Positions 36,219 through 45,457 of a stretch of 64,000 bases of DNA are shown piece by piece (the first letter of the stretch is position 1; each line of letters begins with the position of its first letter). The notes under the pieces are model-generated. The model saw nothing but the letters and a program-made list of their open reading frames with translations, did no database searches and was not told where the DNA came from. This DNA comes from Neorhodopirellula lusitana (GTDB lineage Bacteria > Planctomycetota > Planctomycetia > Pirellulales > Pirellulaceae): contig NZ_FXUG01000002.1 in NCBI RefSeq assembly GCF_900182915.1, positions 310,001 through 374,000 on the forward strand, written 5' to 3'. The position numbers and the translations under genes were made by a program.

Positions 36219-37634
36219 CTAGGAGCCTAATTCCCAGCCACTGCGGTATTCGCGACCGACAAACTCGTTAACCGCGGTCACGTTGGGGCTTGTTAGGTCC
36301 TTCGCGTTCCACTCAATCCGTTGTCCTTCGCCCGCTCGCATGGCGAGGTTGCCTACCAGGATCGTTTCGGTCAGACGGCCCGCGATGTCGAAGCCGCTGA
36401 ACGTTCCTGGCTCGTATTCGCCCTTGCAGGTTTGTACGAATTCCCACTTTTGGCGTTGGTCACCGCCAGCCTTGAAAGGAATCCGTGGCAAAGTTTGGTC
36501 GGGAACCTGATAGTCGGCGAAGTCGTCTTGTGGCAAAAGGTAGTACTTGGCACCGTAATCATCGGGCGAAAAGACTGCTCCCTTGCTGCCCAAAATCAAC
36601 GAGCCGCTTGTTTTGCGTCCGCCGGCACGCTGTTGAGCGATTCGTTTTTGGAATGATTGGGGCAACATGGACAGCGACTCTTCGGAAGGCAAGTTGCCCC
36701 CGTCGTACCAATAGAACTTGCAGGCTGGCAATCCATCACGTTCGGGGAATTCGAACATCAACGAGCTGCTGCCGGGGTACTGTTCACCCTCAACGATTCC
36801 CGGGTTCTTTACTGCGGTCACCGCGACGGGGTCCCACAACTGCAGGGCTCGCACAGGCATGTTGGTGGTGTGGCATGCCATGTCGCCCAAGGCACCGGTG
36901 CCAAAGTCGACCCAGCCACGCCAGTTGAATGAGTGGTAGGCACCTTTTTTGTAGGGACGCATCGGAGCCGGGCCGATCCAGGCATCCCAGTTCAACGATT
37001 CCGGCACAGGATCTTCGCCAGCGGGTCGCCCACCACCTTGTGGCCAAACGGGTCGGTTGGACCAAATGTGCACCTCGGTGACGTCGCCAATCGCACCACT
37101 TTGAATGACTTCAACGGCTTCTCGCAGGCCATCTTCGCTGGAACCTTGGTTGCCCATTTGCGTGACGACGCCGGTCTTTTCGGCGGTCTCTCGCATCAGT
37201 CGAGCTTCTTGGATCGACCATGTCAGAGGCTTTTGACAATAGATGTGCTTGCCCATGTTCATGGCTTTGACACAGGCCGCCGCGTGGGTGTGGTCAGGCG
37301 TGCTGCAGGTGACGATGTCGATCTTGTCACCCATCTTGTCCAGCATTTCTCGGAAGTCGTCAAACTTCTGCGCGTCGGGGAACTCGCGACCCTTTTTGCT
37401 CAATGTGTCGCCGTCCACGTCGCATAACGCAGCGATCGATACGCCTTGCTCGCCAATGTGACTGGTGTCGCTACCCCCTTTGCCGCCGACGCCAATGCAG
37501 GCCGCGGATAGTGCATTCAAAGCAGAAGCGGGTTTCACGTCTGCGGCAGTGGAGGTGCCTGCGAAGTAGCCGACGCCGGCAGTCATTGCTGCGGATTGGC
37601 CGAGGAATAGCCGGCGATTGGTTCTTGAAGCCAT
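36219..37634 (-). CDS. Exported Gfo/Idh/MocA-family oxidoreductase
   Basis: 471 residues. The start ATG 37634 gives a Tat-like signal (SRTNRRLFLGQSAAM with the twin arginine, then a hydrophobic part to about residue 30). A Rossmann nucleotide-binding domain follows: LSAACIGVGGKGGSD, ALCDVDGDTL and CSTPDHTHA; CQKPLTW is the conserved EKP-like lysine motif. These exported dehydrogenases are abundant in planctomycetes and act on sugars or cyclitols; this one's substrate is not clear. It lies 123 bases downstream of its own long upstream spacer and is not obviously in an operon. Confidence 0.9.
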   Translation of the reverse strand: MASRTNRRLFLGQSAAMTAGVGYFAGTSTAADVKPASALNALSAACIGVGGKGGSDTSHIGEQGVSIAALCDVDGDTLSKKGREFPDAQKFDDFREMLDKMGDKIDIVTCSTPDHTHAAACVKAMNMGKHIYCQKPLTWSIQEARLMRETAEKTGVVTQMGNQGSSEDGLREAVEVIQSGAIGDVTEVHIWSNRPVWPQGGGRPAGEDPVPESLNWDAWIGPAPMRPYKKGAYHSFNWRGWVDFGTGALGDMACHTTNMPVRALQLWDPVAVTAVKNPGIVEGEQYPGSSSLMFEFPERDGLPACKFYWYDGGNLPSEESLSMLPQSFQKRIAQQRAGGRKTSGSLILGSKGAVFSPDDYGAKYYLLPQDDFADYQVPDQTLPRIPFKAGGDQRQKWEFVQTCKGEYEPGTFSGFDIAGRLTETILVGNLAMRAGEGQRIEWNAKDLTSPNVTAVNEFVGREYRSGWELGS

Positions 37635-38249
37635 GGAGAGGTGTTCCAAAATGGGAAGCGGAAGAAACGAGGGAGGGAGTTGGGGGAGGCACATGGGGGA
37701 AAGCGAGCGAAATTCTTCGACCACCACTCACACCGAAACGGAACCGCTATGCAAAGCAGGATCCGCCAACGTGCCTCTTCGTTTAGGAGGGGCTTCAATA
37801 TTAGCAAGAAGAATTGGCTGCCGCAATTAAGTAATTAAGGATGCCATTGTCGCCCTATCGGCTCAGAAGTGGCTGGAGAGTGAACGAAACAGGAGAGGGA
37901 AACCTCCACCAGCGTGAAATTGGGAAGTCGACTTTTGTTGACTTCCGGCTACTTCGGACGCGCTGGATCAATTTTGCCGCCTGTCCGTATCGCTCGGCGA
38001 CTTAGCGAGCTACTGCTTTGACAAGCCTGAGTTTCGATGAACCTGAGTTTCGATGAGCCCAGAACGGATGAGCCTGTGACGGCTGTGGGGCTGCTGCATG
38101 ACCGCTGCGTGTCCAGAGTGATGACAGTGTCCGCAGTGAAGGCAGTGAGTTGGCTGCCGTTCATCAATCGTGACCTACCCTTGTGTGGAAGTCACGCCAT
38201 GTGCTCGGTGAGTGCCATCAAGTCTGGTTAGAAGCAGCGTGCTCCGAGA
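37635..38249. other. Long spacer between divergent oxidoreductase and reductase genes
   Basis: 615 bases without a convincing gene. It must hold promoters for both neighbours. It includes an imperfect 10-base dyad with arms at about 37923-37932 and 37938-37947 (GGAAGTCGAC / GTTGACTTCC), a 16-base direct repeat at 38026-38057 and a CTGTGNNGGCTGTG-type run after it. Confidence 0.5.
38026..38057. repeat. 16-base direct repeat, two copies
   Basis: CCTGAGTTTCGATGAA and a copy with one changed base, head to tail, about 190 bases before the reductase start. Confidence 0.7.
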
Positions 38250-39602
38250 GTGACTGACAATGCGTACAACCGTCGCGATCCTGCTAAACCGTTTCCTCAC
38301 TTTCCGATCCAAGAAGACTGCATCGTGATCTTTGGTGAATTGACTATTGGAGTCATCGGCCTCGTCCTGACCTACCATCTGGTGGCTCAGTTTGTATCGC
38401 GTCGTGAACTGGCGTCACGAGACCTTGACTACAAGACCGAGATGCAAAGTGTGCTCAGCCGCGAAGCGGAGGCGCGAGATCGCCTGGTAAAACGCCGCCC
38501 ATCCGATTTCGGCTGGAAAGGATGGCGGGATGTTCAAGTGATGGACGTCCGCGACGAGTCACCGGATTGTCGATCGTTTCGATTCGGGCCTCTTGATGGT
38601 AGCCGCGGACACGACAAAATCCTACCGCGATTTCGTGGTGGGCAATCCATCTTGGTCAGCATGCGTGATGCGCAAACCGGAAAACGAGTTTCGCGTTGCT
38701 ACAGCCTTTCGGGTGGACCGGATGAACCGCATTATCGCATTACAGTTAAACGTGTTCCGGGCGGCAAGGTCAGCAATTGGCTACACGATCATCTTCGGGT
38801 CGGCGACCACATTCAGATTCAACAGCCTCGCGGTTCGTTTCACGTCAATGAGCTGCGTGCCGACCAGCCGTTGGTGTTGATCGCGGCAGGAATCGGTATC
38901 ACACCGATGTTGTCGATGTTGTTGGAAAACTTAGAGCAAACTCCCAAGCGCCGAGTCGCTCTCTTCTATCAACTTCGCAGCAATGACAACGCGCCCTTCT
39001 TGAAGGCACTCCGTCAACTCGTTTCACGAGTCAGCCGATTGTTGCCGGTGACGTTGCATGTCTTTTACAGCAAGCCATCGCCCGATCAAAAGCTGGACGT
39101 GAACGATCAGCTGGGACGCGTCGATGCAGAGAGAATGCTAGAACAACTTGGTGGAACAGCGGGCGAGTTCATGATTTGTGGCCCGGGAGTCTTCATGGAG
39201 TCCATCGCCGAGGGTTTGGTCGCTCACAACGTGGATGTGGATCGAGTGCACTACGAGTCCTTTGGTGGGAAAGCCAAGGGGGTTGGCGCCATTGCGGTGA
39301 AGAACGAATCACCCGGCGAACAAGCAAGTTACGCGATTGCGTTCGCTGGTCACGATGCGGATGACGAAAGCCAAGTGACACAGTGGGATGGGACCGACGG
39401 AAGTCTATTGGACTTCGCCGAGAATCAAGACATCGAAGTGGAATCAGCCTGTCGTGTTGGCAACTGTGGTGCCTGCGTTTGCAAACTGCGGAGTGGCACC
39501 GTCGCATATACCACACCGCCAGACTTCGAGGCGGAATCGGATGAGGTTGTGATGTGTGTCGCGCGTCCAACCAGTAACGTTGAAATCGAGTTGCTGACAT
39601 AA
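38250..39602 (+). CDS. Membrane-anchored ferredoxin-type oxidoreductase (FAD, NAD and 2Fe-2S)
   Basis: 450 residues. An N-terminal membrane helix (about 25-45, IVIFGELTIGVIGLVLTYHL) anchors the protein. Then a ferredoxin-reductase FAD domain with RCYSLSGGP, an NAD-binding domain with AAGIGITPMLSM and MICGPGVFME, and a C-terminal plant-type 2Fe-2S domain with CRVGNCGACVC and a final VVMCVA cysteine. Such chains pass electrons from NAD(P)H to an oxygenase, desaturase or cytochrome. The partner oxygenase is not next to it. The start codon is GTG at 38250; a later GTG would remove the residues before the helix. Divergent from the oxidoreductase. Confidence 0.9.
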   Translation: MTDNAYNRRDPAKPFPHFPIQEDCIVIFGELTIGVIGLVLTYHLVAQFVSRRELASRDLDYKTEMQSVLSREAEARDRLVKRRPSDFGWKGWRDVQVMDVRDESPDCRSFRFGPLDGSRGHDKILPRFRGGQSILVSMRDAQTGKRVSRCYSLSGGPDEPHYRITVKRVPGGKVSNWLHDHLRVGDHIQIQQPRGSFHVNELRADQPLVLIAAGIGITPMLSMLLENLEQTPKRRVALFYQLRSNDNAPFLKALRQLVSRVSRLLPVTLHVFYSKPSPDQKLDVNDQLGRVDAERMLEQLGGTAGEFMICGPGVFMESIAEGLVAHNVDVDRVHYESFGGKAKGVGAIAVKNESPGEQASYAIAFAGHDADDESQVTQWDGTDGSLLDFAENQDIEVESACRVGNCGACVCKLRSGTVAYTTPPDFEAESDEVVMCVARPTSNVEIELLT

Positions 39603-39679
39603 TCGAGTTGCTGGCATAGCAGTGCTGACCTGAAAATGCCGTCTTCGTTGCGGTCGCATTGGCTTTCGACTGCGCGCGT

Positions 39680-40432
39680 TCAGTCAAACAATGACAGGCT
39701 GGATTGTTTGGCACCGGATTGTTTTCGCAACTGAAAGAAGCTGGTGGCGATCATGTCATGACTGTGCAGTGTGCTGGCGACTTGCTGCAGTCCGTTGCGT
39801 TGCAAGTTCGGCACCACATCAATCAGTTTTCGATTCTTGAGACCAGTCGTGATACAGAAAAAGAAGTGCATCGCCGCGCTCAATATTTGGGCCCGTCGTC
39901 TTTTCCATCCGGCTGCGGGGATGACGAAGTCGACGTAGTACAGTGTTCCGTCACGCTTTAGCCCGTCTAGCCATTGCGGCAATCCTCGTTCGAGTTCCGT
40001 TGCATCAAAACAGTCCAAAAAGAACGGCATGACAATCACGTCGAAGGCATGACGATCCGGTAGGAACGCGAGTGCATCGGCGTGAATCCATTGCACATGG
40101 TCCGCTAAGTTTAACGCTTCAATCCGCTGCCTTTGACGCATCAGCATGCGTTCGCTTTGATCCACACTGGCCACAAGACAAGGTGGTTTCACATGACAAG
40201 GCGTGTCAATTCGAGACGAACGGTGCTTCAAGATCGCTTCTAGCAAACGTCCGTCGCCGTCACCCAGAATCAGCATCCGATCCCAGGATGGCAATGCGTC
40301 GATCAATGCGACTCGGGCTTGTTGTAATTGTGTACCGAATACCAGTTGTTCCAGTGTTCGGTAGCAGAACGAAATCCGGTTGTACCCTCGCTGTGATCGT
40401 TCTCGCGTTTGTTCGCGGATCGCATTGGTCAT
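39680..40432 (-). CDS. SAM-dependent methyltransferase
   Basis: 250 residues of class I methyltransferase fold: the SAM-binding MLILGDGDGRLLEAIL, then VASVDQSERML, HADALAFLPDRHAFDVIVM and a downstream hydrophobic LYYVDFVIPAAGW. A C-terminal hydrophobic patch (AMHFFFCITTG) hints at a membrane-related substrate such as a lipid or quinone. The start ATG at 40432 overlaps the stop of the membrane protein gene upstream (ATGA), so the two are co-translated. The reductase gene at 38250 converges on it; the two are not in one operon. Confidence 0.85.
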   Translation of the reverse strand: MTNAIREQTRERSQRGYNRISFCYRTLEQLVFGTQLQQARVALIDALPSWDRMLILGDGDGRLLEAILKHRSSRIDTPCHVKPPCLVASVDQSERMLMRQRQRIEALNLADHVQWIHADALAFLPDRHAFDVIVMPFFLDCFDATELERGLPQWLDGLKRDGTLYYVDFVIPAAGWKRRRAQILSAAMHFFFCITTGLKNRKLIDVVPNLQRNGLQQVASTLHSHDMIATSFFQLRKQSGAKQSSLSLFD

Positions 40433-41346
40433 GGAATCATCAAGCACAACGCAGTGGGAATCCACAACAACGCATCCACCACAATGCCACGTATTTCAAA
40501 GTGGGCTTTCCCGTTGTCTACGAGCGGGATGACCTGATCATGTCGGTTCATCATCCAAGACATGCCCAACGCTCCGGCCGCTAATGCGGCAACAAGAGTC
40601 ATGGGAAGCTGAATTGACAACGCAGCGACTGGAACGAACAACAAGGCCAAGTTCATTGCCAACCGGGTGCGTGTGGAGTGATTGCGAAAGTCCATGCGGG
40701 TAAAAGACTGCGCCAAATCCAGCTCATGTTCCCAACGGGAAACCGCGAAGCAATTGATGCTGAATAAAACGCTCATGGAAACCGTCGTGGATGCCAACTG
40801 GAATGCGGCCCAGCGACTTTCCAGGTTCGGCCAAATGACGAGCGAAACACCGCAAGCGAACAAGGTGCCGACTTGAACTTCTTTCGGAAACCACTTGCGG
40901 CGTGTTGGCTCGGTTCCCTTGGACTTCGTTAGTCCTTCCACGACCGACGGAACAAAATGCACGCTCGCTCCATAAACCAGAACCAATGCGGACAACATCA
41001 GGCCCCAGCGAATCAACACAAACGACAAGTGCGTGATCACCAAACCGGCAGCGCCCAGGGCGACTATCATCCAACCGCCGATCAACAACTTCGCATGACG
41101 GTGATAGAATTGATGCCGCAGGGTGTGAGGTCGGGTGACGTCGAGTCTGGAAGCGTCCAGAAGTCGGTCGGCGACGTAGATCAACCACACCGTGGCCCCG
41201 AGCGATAGACTTTCGGGCCAAGCCGGCCAGCGATGCAAGAAACTGACCACCAATACCGATTGCCATGTGATGGCGACGGCGACGGCGTCTAGCGAAAGCA
41301 GACTCGGCCAGGCGACTAGCGGTAGGGACCGGTGGTTGACGATCAT
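40429..41346 (-). CDS. Polytopic membrane protein, possibly UbiA-like prenyltransferase
   Basis: 305 residues with about 8-9 hydrophobic segments. An early loop carries [15 protein letters not shown], an Asp-rich motif like that which binds Mg-prenyl diphosphate in UbiA enzymes. I do not see the second Asp motif clearly, so the family call is tentative. The translational overlap with a methyltransferase suggests a two-step modification of a lipid-soluble molecule, but no other quinone genes are present. The start ATG at 41346 is divergent from the thymidine kinase gene. Confidence 0.6.
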   Translation of the reverse strand: MIVNHRSLPLVAWPSLLSLDAVAVAITWQSVLVVSFLHRWPAWPESLSLGATVWLIYVADRLLDASRLDVTRPHTLRHQFYHRHAKLLIGGWMIVALGAAGLVITHLSFVLIRWGLMLSALVLVYGASVHFVPSVVEGLTKSKGTEPTRRKWFPKEVQVGTLFACGVSLVIWPNLESRWAAFQLASTTVSMSVLFSINCFAVSRWEHELDLAQSFTRMDFRNHSTRTRLAMNLALLFVPVAALSIQLPMTLVAALAAGALGMSWMMNRHDQVIPLVDNGKAHFEIRGIVVDALLWIPTALCLMIP

Positions 41347-41401
41347 GCGTCGTTGCCGCTTCGCTTCATTGACAGTACTCCTTCGACTTCAGATTCCGAT
41401 T

Positions 41402-42010
41402 GTGGCCAAGCTTTACTTCTACTATTCCGCGATGAACGCCGGGAAATCGACCATCCTGCTGCAATCCAGCTACAACTATCGCGAACGCGGGATGAATACG
41501 TTGATCCTTTCGCCGGAAATCGACAAGCGGTTTGGCGAGGGAAAGGTCGCGTCACGGATTGGGATCTCTGCGGACTCGGTCGCGTTCAACACGTCGGACA
41601 ACCTGTTGAGTCTGTTCGATCGCCATTCAAACGAAGCCGCACTGCATTGTGTGCTGGTGGACGAGGCTCAATTTTTGACGCGTGGTCAAGTTCGCCAGCT
41701 CAGCGACGTGTGTGATTTGCACGGGATCCCGGTGATGGCGTACGGCCTGCGCACTGATTTCCAGGGCAATTTGTTTGAGGGCAGTGAAGCGTTGCTGGCC
41801 TGGGCGGATAGTTTGGTGGAGATCAAAACGATTTGTCATTGTGGGCGAAAAGCGACAATGGTGCTGCGAATTGACGCCAAAGGCAACACGATCAAGGATG
41901 GCAGCCAGGTCCAGATCGGGGGGAACGATCGATACGCCTCGGTTTGTCGACGCCATTTTAAGGAAGGAATGGCACAGCGAAGCGACGACGAACTGCCGTT
42001 TCTCGACTGA
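41402..42010 (+). CDS. tdk: Thymidine kinase (type II)
   Basis: 202 residues that phosphorylate thymidine for DNA salvage. The P-loop is [15 protein letters not shown], the central Asp-Glu pair is in [10 protein letters not shown], and a zinc-binding region has CHCG and CRRH. The GTG at 41402 gives the usual [16 protein letters not shown] start; a frame to 41345 (ATG) would add 19 residues unlike the family. Length is normal for TK1-like enzymes. Confidence 0.95.
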   Translation: MAKLYFYYSAMNAGKSTILLQSSYNYRERGMNTLILSPEIDKRFGEGKVASRIGISADSVAFNTSDNLLSLFDRHSNEAALHCVLVDEAQFLTRGQVRQLSDVCDLHGIPVMAYGLRTDFQGNLFEGSEALLAWADSLVEIKTICHCGRKATMVLRIDAKGNTIKDGSQVQIGGNDRYASVCRRHFKEGMAQRSDDELPFLD

Positions 42011-42165
42011 CATGTGAAGCCATCCTTCCGTCTCGTCGCAAATTGAGACCTTGTGGGTAGTCGCAATTTGAGATTGAAGGTATCCTAGGGACTTTTCGGA
42101 GCGACTTTTTCGTCGCTCGACGAGTGAATTCCCAGGATTTGGTTTCTACAAAGGTTGCTTTGACG

Positions 42166-42594
42166 ATGACGGTATGCCGGGGTGTCCGCGGTGCGACGAC
42201 AGTCGACAGCGATGATCGAGATGAAATCCTGAAGGCGACGACTCAGTTGTTAGCGTTGATGATACGCCGCAACGAGATCGAGTCGGGCGATGTTGCGAGT
42301 GCCATTTTTACAGTCACCAAAGACTTGCAAAGTGAGTTCCCCGCTTTGGCCGCCCGCCAATTGGGATGGCTCGAGGTACCGCTGCTATGCAGCTACGAAG
42401 TCAGCGTCGAGGGTTCGCTACCTCGCTGCATTCGAATCCTATTGCACTGGAATACGGATCGATCGCAATCCGAAATCCATCATGTTTACGTTCGCGAAGC
42501 GGTCAAGTTGCGACCGGACCTGAACCAGGTTCCGAGCGTTGATCTGGAGGATCTAGAACAATGGATCCAAGAACATCTGCGAGACGAAGCTTGA
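42166..42594 (+). CDS. aroH: Chorismate mutase, AroH type
   Basis: 142 residues of the trimeric AroH-type fold. Strong marks: [20 protein letters not shown] at the start, [32 protein letters not shown] and the C-terminal [15 protein letters not shown]. The enzyme converts chorismate to prephenate for tyrosine and phenylalanine. The ATG at 42166 is chosen over a GTG 14 codons upstream because the family begins at [10 protein letters not shown]. Its end overlaps the next gene by 34 bases. Confidence 0.93.
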   Translation: MTVCRGVRGATTVDSDDRDEILKATTQLLALMIRRNEIESGDVASAIFTVTKDLQSEFPALAARQLGWLEVPLLCSYEVSVEGSLPRCIRILLHWNTDRSQSEIHHVYVREAVKLRPDLNQVPSVDLEDLEQWIQEHLRDEA

Positions 42595-43646
42595 AACTGA
42601 ACTGGATCGCATCGACAACCTTGAGTCTGATTCGCATGGTCGAATCATCGACTTTGGTGACCGATGATCCGAGCGGACGTGTTTCGATAATGCGAGGATC
42701 CGCGAAAGCATTGCCGTTAAAGAGCGATGTTTCGGTAAAAGTTTTCTTAACCGAAGCGGATCGAATTCTGGAACGATTGGTTTCCGCATCGCTAGAACCC
42801 TCTGCTTTCTGGAGCCACTTGGTCGACGACTTGGTATCGCACAGTGGGGACGAACCGCTGACGCCCCAAATTTGTGAAGTCGCGTTGTTGCGGGCGGGCC
42901 ATTCCCAATTGCAGTCCGAACAAACCGCAGCGGCGGTGTTTCGTTCTTTGGATACTTGCCGAATTACCTTAGCCGGTGAACTGCCGCGGATGGCGGAACA
43001 ATTGCGTTTACGATACGCGCCGCTGAAGCAGGCCTTCGAGGCCTACGGGCCCGGCATGCTGCGTTCGATCGGCAACCAAATCTGGAACGGCGCACCGCCC
43101 AAGGGATGGTGGCCCAACAAGGTCACCGTGCATGCCGTCCAGCCACTGCAGTCCGGTGCGGCCGGACACAGTCCGCATCAATCGGCGGTTTGGATTGAGG
43201 CGGTGTTGACCGACATCTCACCCAAAGTTCCCGAATGGTTGCGGTTGGTATATCACCTATCGGAACTGGCGATCGACACCCATACCCGCACACACGCCAG
43301 CAACAGCGGAATCGATACGTCGGGCAAATCCAGTTCAACGGAATTGCCGTGGTCGCTAGGGATTGTCCCACTGGTGCTCGACCAGGCGATTGACCGCGGC
43401 CTGCTGCCCACCGGACTGTTGCCCGACGGACAGATGCCAATCGATGAAGCGATTCGGTTGTGGCGGTCATCCGATACGTTTGAAAATTTGTTGGGGCCGG
43501 GAATCGACGACGCGTCGCTTGCCCTGTTGATTCAAGAGTGGTGGCTGGAAGTCGGGATGCACACGAAAGCGTTCCCGATTGCCTTGAAAGAACTCGCCAG
43601 CCGGCTCGATCGCTCCAATTCCGCGTCCAACCAGGGAGACGTTTGA
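42561..43646 (+). CDS. Protein of unknown function in the aroH operon
   Basis: 361 residues; not recognised. It is helical, with [20 protein letters not shown] at about 108-128, [20 protein letters not shown] and [20 protein letters not shown] in the middle, and [20 protein letters not shown]. It has no signal peptide or membrane helix, so it should be cytosolic. It overlaps aroH by 34 bases in another frame and its stop shares an A with the start of the FHA activator (TGATG). A start at ATG 42636 ([10 protein letters not shown]) is equally possible and would avoid the overlap. Proximity to the activator suggests a sensor or partner for it (inference). Confidence 0.6.
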   Translation: MDPRTSARRSLKLNWIASTTLSLIRMVESSTLVTDDPSGRVSIMRGSAKALPLKSDVSVKVFLTEADRILERLVSASLEPSAFWSHLVDDLVSHSGDEPLTPQICEVALLRAGHSQLQSEQTAAAVFRSLDTCRITLAGELPRMAEQLRLRYAPLKQAFEAYGPGMLRSIGNQIWNGAPPKGWWPNKVTVHAVQPLQSGAAGHSPHQSAVWIEAVLTDISPKVPEWLRLVYHLSELAIDTHTRTHASNSGIDTSGKSSSTELPWSLGIVPLVLDQAIDRGLLPTGLLPDGQMPIDEAIRLWRSSDTFENLLGPGIDDASLALLIQEWWLEVGMHTKAFPIALKELASRLDRSNSASNQGDV

Positions 43647-45457
43647 TGGTTGCTTACCTCGCGGTCCAAACGGGTCAAGAAAAAGGCACACAGTACCCAC
43701 TCGATCCGGATCGCCCGATGCACATCGGCCGCGCAACAGGATGCGAGATCATGCTGTCGGATCCCAATAGCAGTCGATTCCATGCGGTCGTTTACTACGA
43801 GGCCGAAGCGTGGCACCTGCGCGATACCGACAGTCGCAATGGGACCTTGGTGAATGGCCAAAAGGCCGATCACGTTAGACTGGTAGATCAGACTCAGATC
43901 TTGATCGGCAAGACCACGCTACAGCTGATCAACCCGCAAGAAGAGACGAACATCGGCGACCCGCTTTCGCAGACTCTTTATGAGGATCTCGATCACTGGA
44001 AGGCGCGAGAGTCGGATATCGTTAAGGAAGCTGGCGATCTGATTGAGAACCCCAACCATTTGCTCGATTTGTACCAGCTGAGCTTGTCGTTGTTGCATGG
44101 CCAAAAACCGGACGATGTGATCGACACCACGCTGCAGTTATTGTGTCAGCGAACGGATTCCGATCGGATTGCATTGGTCGTTGATGGCGGCGATGGTCGT
44201 TGGAAAGTACGTCGTCAGTTTCCGAAAGAGAAAACCGCATTCAAGTTGGACCGTAATCGCTTGAAGCGGGTCATCAAGAGCGGCAACATCTTCGCAAGCG
44301 ATTTTCACGACAAGCGGCAACAGACCGACAGTGAACCGTACTGTTTGATGGTTCCGATCACTGACGACGAAACTTCGTTGGGAGTGTTAATCCTGTATCG
44401 CAAAGATCAGGTTTATTCCGATCCATTGATTGAGTTGGTCGCCGGAGCAGCAGGCTTGCTCGCCAGTGGCCTGACACAGTCAACGCTGACTGAAAACCTG
44501 AAGTTCGAGAACCAACGCATCGCCAATCGAAACGCCGACCAAGGCGAATTGATCGGCAATAGCAAGGTGATGGTCAAACTGAAAGAACGAATTCAGCGAG
44601 TCGGTAAGGCTAGCGGGTCGGTATTGATTCGTGGTGAAAGCGGTGCTGGGAAAGAACTCGTTGCTCGCGCCGTTCATCGAGCTAGCAATCGCAATGATCG
44701 TCCTATGTTGACGGTGAACTGCGCCGCGATTCCGAAGGACCTGCTTGAAAGCCAGTTGTTCGGGCACAAGCGTGGCTCGTTCACGGGTGCCGATGCGGAT
44801 CACGTTGGACTCTTTGAACAAGCCGATCAAGGTACATTGTTCCTGGATGAAATCGGCGAGATGACGTTGGAAGGGCAAGCGAAGTTGCTGCGTATTCTGG
44901 AAGGACATCCGTTCTTGCCCGTTGGTGCCAGTAAGCAGGTCAACGTGGACGTCCGCGTGATTGCAGCGACCAACCGAGATCTAACCGAGTTCGTTCGAGA
45001 TGGAAGATTCCGCGAGGATCTCTATTACCGCTTGAGTGTGTTCGAGCTTCCGGTTCCTCCGCTGCGTGACCGTGGCGAAGACATCGATCACTTGATCAGT
45101 CACTTCTTGGCGCACTTCTTGTTGCAACACGGTCGGCCTCAGTTATCACTGTCCGAGGGTGCCCGCAAACGCATGATGACCTATCCCTGGCCTGGCAATG
45201 TTCGGCAGTTGCGAAACGTGATTGACAGCGCCGTCGTGATGGCCGACGAGCCTGAGATCGTGGAAGACGATCTTGGTTTAAGGGATGCGGGGCTATCGCA
45301 AATCGATACGTTGCGAATTGATATTTGGGAAAAGCGGCTGATCGAGAAAGCACTCACACGGTGTAGCGGCAGCGTTCCCGAAGCCGCCAAGTTGTTGGGG
45401 ATCAGTCGCGCGACCGCGTACCGCAAAATTGGTGAATACGAAATCGAGCGGACGTGA
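43646..45457 (+). CDS. FHA-GAF-AAA+ sigma54-dependent activator
   Basis: 603 residues. An N-terminal forkhead-associated domain (about 1-96) has GR at 28-29, SSRFH (42-46) and NGTLVNG (65-71), the residues that read phosphothreonine. A GAF-like domain follows (about 140-275). The AAA+ part has Walker A GESGAGKE (330-337), the sigma54-contact loop GSFTGA (377-382, one change from GAFTGA), Walker B TLFLDEIG and YPWPGNVRQLRN. A Fis helix-turn-helix ends the chain (SVPEAAKLLGISRATAYRKI). Such proteins turn on sigma54 promoters after a phosphoprotein binds. A ribosome-binding site AGGGAGA precedes ATG 43646. It overlaps both neighbouring genes slightly. Confidence 0.93.
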   Translation: MVAYLAVQTGQEKGTQYPLDPDRPMHIGRATGCEIMLSDPNSSRFHAVVYYEAEAWHLRDTDSRNGTLVNGQKADHVRLVDQTQILIGKTTLQLINPQEETNIGDPLSQTLYEDLDHWKARESDIVKEAGDLIENPNHLLDLYQLSLSLLHGQKPDDVIDTTLQLLCQRTDSDRIALVVDGGDGRWKVRRQFPKEKTAFKLDRNRLKRVIKSGNIFASDFHDKRQQTDSEPYCLMVPITDDETSLGVLILYRKDQVYSDPLIELVAGAAGLLASGLTQSTLTENLKFENQRIANRNADQGELIGNSKVMVKLKERIQRVGKASGSVLIRGESGAGKELVARAVHRASNRNDRPMLTVNCAAIPKDLLESQLFGHKRGSFTGADADHVGLFEQADQGTLFLDEIGEMTLEGQAKLLRILEGHPFLPVGASKQVNVDVRVIAATNRDLTEFVRDGRFREDLYYRLSVFELPVPPLRDRGEDIDHLISHFLAHFLLQHGRPQLSLSEGARKRMMTYPWPGNVRQLRNVIDSAVVMADEPEIVEDDLGLRDAGLSQIDTLRIDIWEKRLIEKALTRCSGSVPEAAKLLGISRATAYRKIGEYEIERT

